Shown: in pieces, positions 42,401-44,481 of the stretch | How the letters are laid out: each line of letters starts with the position of its first letter | Position numbering within the stretch: the first letter of the stretch is position 1 | Source: an uncultured Oscillospiraceae bacterium | GTDB taxonomy: Bacteria > Bacillota > Clostridia > Oscillospirales > Oscillospiraceae | DNA length: 44,481 bases | Assembly: GCA_949878425.1 (NCBI GenBank) | Contig: CATLAL010000019.1 | Coordinates: 1 to 44,481, forward strand | Reading direction: 5' to 3' | Translations under genes and position numbers: made by a program | The notes under the pieces: generated by a model | The model's database searches: none | Seen by the model: the letters and a program-made list of their open reading frames with translations, nothing else | Told to the model about the DNA's origin: nothing

Positions 42401-42731
42401 GGATGGTGGTGCCGCCGCCCCGTTTAGCGGGACGCTCGTACTCGGGGCTCCGCCGGACTGTGTAGGTTTTTCCGCCATAAGAGAACACCAGCTCCACCTC
42501 GGTGGGGACATCCGGCTGGGCGTACTTGGAGCGGAACATGGAGGGATCCCGGCTGTCGCCGCTGGGCTCGCCGTAGAGGGCGTAGGTAATGGCGTCAAAA
42601 ATGGTGGTTTTCCCCGCGCCGGTGTCCCCTGTGATGAGGTAGAGCCCCTGGGAGCCCAGCTGCTCCAGGTCAATGACCGCCGTTCCCGCATAGGGACCGA
42701 AGGCGGACATGGTCAATTTCAGCGGTCTCAT
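39438..42731 (-). CDS. sbcC: DNA repair exonuclease SbcCD, ATPase subunit SbcC
   Basis: 1097 residues. SMC-like: Walker A GDTGAGKTT at about 35-43, long coiled-coil arms, zinc hook C549-PV-C552 at the apex, signature SLSGGESFKASLSLALGLADE (family ABC signature) and Walker B MFVDEGFGSLDEE. With SbcD it cleaves DNA hairpins and palindromes and processes double-strand ends. The start overlaps the sbcD stop codon (ATGA), giving coupled synthesis. Confidence 0.95.
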   Translation of the reverse strand: MRPLKLTMSAFGPYAGTAVIDLEQLGSQGLYLITGDTGAGKTTIFDAITYALYGEPSGDSRDPSMFRSKYAQPDVPTEVELVFSYGGKTYTVRRSPEYERPAKRGGGTTIQRAEAELHLPDGRLVAKAREVNGEITRIIGLDRRQFSQIAMIAQGDFLKVLLADSKDRQEIFREIFKTRYYMVFQERLKVESGRLQRECEAVRASVQQFIGGVLCREDDLLQPKLEKAREGSLPFQETVELIRTLIDQDTAANEQHRRELSRLDEELKLAAALLGKAEDREKTRQKLAEARIRREEQRVQAEAAWKAAAAEEESLPRREALAKEKAALETELPRYRELSNRQEGLAALTSQITALRGGLAQKERACREQAERLEAENRELKPLASAAADWERLLRERTQYESRQTALDTLRQDLKEWEDYGRRLQEEQSRRAALCAQRESLADEQLRRKALLQANTAAWSAAEGLEAEREKLLHRQSQAQERSRGLESLMSLLERCQDAQSQLEAAQTAYRAAQETAEAAQTVYQRKNRAFLDEQAGLLAQSLEEGAPCPVCGSLHHPSPAGISSQAPTEAELERAKEEAESARQEANRRSTQAGEKKAALEERGQQLLARMASYVERPALDRAAEQLRACQEETGSALGGLHRELCELEAQLIHREQLGREIQDQEKQLKALTDKQEAVKEAIAQAEVAQGNLQGQREQLEGKLRRQLLEHLEGCELEAAAGHAAAELRAVETELAQVRERLREAEGSLERKRELERLLPQQEARLKELEQALSESQKTLAGAESRREEIAAQIRSLQAELHDPDAASAQARLAQLEGALAQLDEALKSAKAALAARSMELAGTEAAIQELEALLENGAEVDMASQRARSLELEKQRAEVAEAQKAVHTRWNTNRTALQNMMKKAADLEALEARYAWVRTLSNTVNGNLPGKEKIALETYIQAAFFDRILQRANIRFLIMSDGQYELKRRREAEDNRSQTGLELDVVDHSNGSERSVRSLSGGESFKASLSLALGLADEIQSAAGGIRLDTMFVDEGFGSLDEESLRQAIRALTDLTDGNRLVGIISHVAELKEKIDKQIIVTRDRSGGSRVEILT

Positions 42732-43867
42732 GCTTCCCCCTCCCAGATTCTCTCTATCAGGCTCTGGGCAAACCCCCGCTGGGCCTCTCCCATGGGCTGA
42801 CCGTTCTGCTTCTCATAGAATTCCTCCAGCAGCTCCAGAGGGGAGCGCCGCTGCGCGTCCTCCGCCGCGTCCAGTATCATGCCGGCGCGGGTGCGCCTGT
42901 TGTCATAATCCAATTTCATAAGATTGGGATAAAACAGGCGCAGCTTATTTGCCGCGCCGGGGATGTCGTCCTCGTCGGTGAGGGTGATGTGTACATAGTC
43001 GTTGGGATAGCTTGTCCCCTCGTAGAAGCCCCGGAAGGTCAGATCCTCATATGTGCCGCGCAGCTCCACCAGATCCCGCTGGGGAACCAGGGGCAGTGTA
43101 CGCAGAGCGACGCGCCCCTTCTCCCACAGCTCCACGACAGTGACGGACTTGCGCTGTCCCGCCTCGGAGAAGGAGTACTTGAGGGGGGAGCCGCAGTAGC
43201 GCACCGTCTCCCGGCCCGCCTGCTGGGGGCCGTGGAGATGGCCTAACGCCACATAGTCAAAGGCGTCGAACACCGAAACGTCCACGCTGTCCGAACCGCC
43301 CACCGATATGTCCTCTGAGTCACACCGGGCCGCGCCGGTGACAAATTGATGGGTCACCAGCACGTTTCGCTGGGCCGGATTCACCGCCATGGCCCCAATG
43401 GCCGCGGAGAGCGCGTCGGTATAGGTGGCGATCTCCCGGTCGGGGAAGAAGCGGCGCACGTGGACGGGCTTTACAAAGGGCAGCAGGTAGATATTGACAG
43501 GGCCGAACTCGTCCGTCAGCGTCAGGGGCGCTGCCGTGCCGCCGTATACCGGGGCGATATGGACGCCGCTGCGCTCCATCAGCCGCCCGCCGAAGGCCAT
43601 GCGCTCGGGGGAGTCGTGGTTCCCGCTGATGACAAAGACCTGGAGGTCCCGCTTTGACAGGCGCACCAGGAAATCGTCCAGAAGGGCCACCGCCTCGGCG
43701 GAGGGGACGGACTTGTCATAGACGTCCCCCGCGATTAGAACGCCGTCGGGCCGCTCTTGGTCGATTATCTGAAGGATCTCCGTTAATATGTACTGCTGGT
43801 CCTCCAGCATGGAGAATTCATGGACTCGCCTGCCGAGATGCAGGTCGGAAAGATGAAGGAACTTCAT
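42728..43867 (-). CDS. sbcD: DNA repair exonuclease SbcCD, nuclease subunit SbcD
   Basis: 379 residues. Calcineurin-like phosphoesterase motifs for two metal ions: HLSDLHLGR, IAGDVYD, ISGNHDSPERM, VLVTHQF and ALGHLHGPQ. Manganese-dependent nuclease partner of SbcC. The ATG at 43867 has AGGAGG upstream. First gene of the two-gene operon. Confidence 0.95.
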   Translation of the reverse strand: MKFLHLSDLHLGRRVHEFSMLEDQQYILTEILQIIDQERPDGVLIAGDVYDKSVPSAEAVALLDDFLVRLSKRDLQVFVISGNHDSPERMAFGGRLMERSGVHIAPVYGGTAAPLTLTDEFGPVNIYLLPFVKPVHVRRFFPDREIATYTDALSAAIGAMAVNPAQRNVLVTHQFVTGAARCDSEDISVGGSDSVDVSVFDAFDYVALGHLHGPQQAGRETVRYCGSPLKYSFSEAGQRKSVTVVELWEKGRVALRTLPLVPQRDLVELRGTYEDLTFRGFYEGTSYPNDYVHITLTDEDDIPGAANKLRLFYPNLMKLDYDNRRTRAGMILDAAEDAQRRSPLELLEEFYEKQNGQPMGEAQRGFAQSLIERIWEGEA

Positions 43868-43891
43868 GATACAATCCTCCTGTTTATCATC

Positions 43892-43920
43892 ATTGTACTT
43901 GACGATTCAATGGAAGGCAA
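43892..43920 (-). promoter_or_regulatory. Promoter of sbcDC
   Basis: On the minus strand TTGCCT (43915-43920) and TACAAT (43892-43897) with a 17-base spacer, about 25 bases before the sbcD start codon. Confidence 0.6.
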
Positions 43921-43960
43921 GAGAAATTTTTGTCTGAGGCAGGCGCCTTGAGAATTACAG

Positions 43961-43997
43961 AGCCCCGTTTTTGTAAATGTTGCACAAAAACGGGGCT
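43961..43997. terminator. Stem-loop between sbcDC and the tRNA genes
   Basis: A perfect 14-bp inverted repeat (43961-43974 with 43984-43997) with a 9-base loop. Neither strand has a proper T-run, so its role is uncertain. Confidence 0.4.
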
Positions 43998-44038
43998 TAG
44001 CTCGCTTTGATTTTTACGCTTGATATTTTACAAAGCCC

Positions 44039-44067
44039 TTGACAAACAGATGTAAGTATGGTATTTT
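44039..44067 (+). promoter_or_regulatory. Promoter of the tRNA pair
   Basis: TTGACA (44039-44044) and TATTTT (44062-44067) with a 17-base spacer, 17 bases before tRNA-Leu. Confidence 0.6.
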
Positions 44068-44084
44068 ATTTCTTGCCGATGTTC

Positions 44085-44171
44085 GCCGGTGTGGTGGAAT
44101 TGGTAGACACAAGGGACTTAAAATCCCTCGGTAGTGATACCGTACCGGTTCGATCCCGGTCACCGGCACCA
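44085..44171 (+). tRNA. tRNA-Leu (anticodon TAA)
   Basis: 87 bases. Acceptor stem GCCGGTG/CACCGGC, long class II variable arm, T-arm with GGTTCGATCC and encoded CCA (44169-44171). The anticodon TAA is at 44119-44121. Confidence 0.95.
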
Positions 44172-44194
44172 TCGAGATTTTGTCCCCTAAATAT

Positions 44195-44270
44195 CGCGGC
44201 GTAGAGCAGTTGGCAGCTCGTCGGGCTCATAACCCGGAGGTCGCAGGTTCAAGTCCTGCCGCCGCAACCA
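44195..44270 (+). tRNA. Initiator tRNA-fMet (anticodon CAT)
   Basis: 76 bases with encoded CCA (44268-44270). The anticodon CAT is at 44228-44230. The first acceptor pair is a C-A mismatch (44195/44266) and the anticodon stem has three G-C pairs next to the loop (GGG/CCC), the hallmarks of bacterial initiator tRNA. Confidence 0.93.
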
Positions 44271-44272
44271 CG

Positions 44273-44316
44273 AAAGTCCTCAGTCGATGATACAATCGAC
44301 TGAGGACTTTTTAATT
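44273..44316 (+). terminator. Intrinsic terminator of the tRNA operon
   Basis: A perfect 16-bp stem (44273-44288 with 44295-44310), loop GATACA, followed by TTAATTTT. Confidence 0.85.
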
Positions 44317-44350
44317 TTGCTTATGAAAAAAGCCCTGAAATCAAGGGAAT

Positions 44351-44396
44351 AGCGGGACGCCGGGGGTGCAGATGGCCTCCGGCATCCCGCTTTTTT
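44351..44396 (+). terminator. Second intrinsic terminator after the tRNA pair
   Basis: A GC-rich stem (44351-44363 with 44379-44391, one mismatch) followed by six T residues. It stands 36 bases after the tRNA terminator with no gene between. The rest of the window (to 44481) shows nothing recognisable. Confidence 0.65.
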
Positions 44397-44481
44397 GTTT
44401 TGAGGGGGCTGAACGCTGGTGAGAGGAATTGGGAATTTGAACCCTCCCCCTACCCCACAGGAGGGAAAATTAAAAGATTAG

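Noticed and set aside
39525..42800. Long plus-strand open frame of about 1090 codons opposite sbcC
   Set aside because: A codon-bias shadow of a coiled-coil gene rich in Glu/Gln/Leu; the translation is Leu/Pro/Arg-rich without motifs.
44311..44396. Small RNA between the two terminators after the tRNA pair
   Set aside because: Only about 36 bases separate the terminators and no promoter is visible, so a read-through backup terminator is simpler.
1..44481. CRISPR array, prophage or integrase-attachment island
   Set aside because: No regularly spaced direct repeats, phage structural genes or integrase were seen. The repeats present are dispersed single elements.

Overview
The window looks like chromosome from a GC-rich, spore-forming, low-copy-repeat Clostridia lineage, most like the gut Oscillospiraceae (Flavonifractor/Lawsonibacter-like). 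This is inferred from gene content and base composition, not from any marker search. Support comes from sporulation genes (spoIVB, spoVAD, spoVAE, a SpoVB-like flippase), the acetyl-type DAP pathway (dapH), an L-box lysine riboswitch, strong AGGAGG ribosome sites, a 4-Cys zinc-ribbon/TIR protein typical of gut Firmicutes, and CCA-encoding tRNAs. Nearly every base is explained by about 32 genes or by repeat-rich intergenic spacers; no prophage, CRISPR array or intact insertion sequence was seen.

Layout. 0.3-4.3 kb: a SpoVB/MurJ-type flippase and a three-part zinc-ribbon/TIR/RCC1 protein. 4.7-8.5 kb (minus strand): polyphosphate kinase ppk1, then a PflX-like radical SAM protein translationally coupled to a small unknown protein. 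9.0-11.9 kb: spoIVB, spoVAD and spoVAE, without spoVAC and with repeat elements wedged between them. 12.2-17.5 kb (minus strand): a carbohydrate ABC importer (binding protein plus two permeases, no ATPase) with a GH36 alpha-galactosidase. 17.9-20.5 kb: lysine riboswitch, terminator and dapA-dapB-dapH, overlapping by ATGA. 20.6-25.3 kb: an IS200/IS605 tnpA relic, an AGCS symporter (minus), a 26-codon small ORF, dapF and a DAACS-type symporter.

25.4-39.1 kb is the most distinctive region: a self-contained phosphotransferase (PTS) sugar locus transcribed divergently from two good promoters. The minus arm carries EIIA, a BtpA/SgcQ-family protein and a HAD phosphatase. The plus arm carries its own HPr and Enzyme I, a SIS-domain protein, an aldehyde dehydrogenase, a second BtpA/SgcQ protein, a ribulose-phosphate-epimerase-like protein, a class II aldolase, a zinc alcohol dehydrogenase, EIIB and galactitol-type EIIC, followed by a PRD/EIIA-containing regulator. 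It resembles an enlarged version of the cryptic E. coli sgc locus and should import and degrade an unidentified sugar, alditol or sugar acid. The window ends with sbcDC (minus) and tandem tRNA-Leu(TAA) and initiator tRNA-fMet genes (plus).

The intergenic spacers carry at least three repeat families. The most striking is a 150-185 bp element predicted to fold as a closing stem plus three hairpins, with conserved loops and compensating changes in the stems (1.94, 4.39 and 10.29 kb, partial copies at 12.0 and 37.0 kb). The others are a triple GC-hairpin element and an A/T-rich long-hairpin element.
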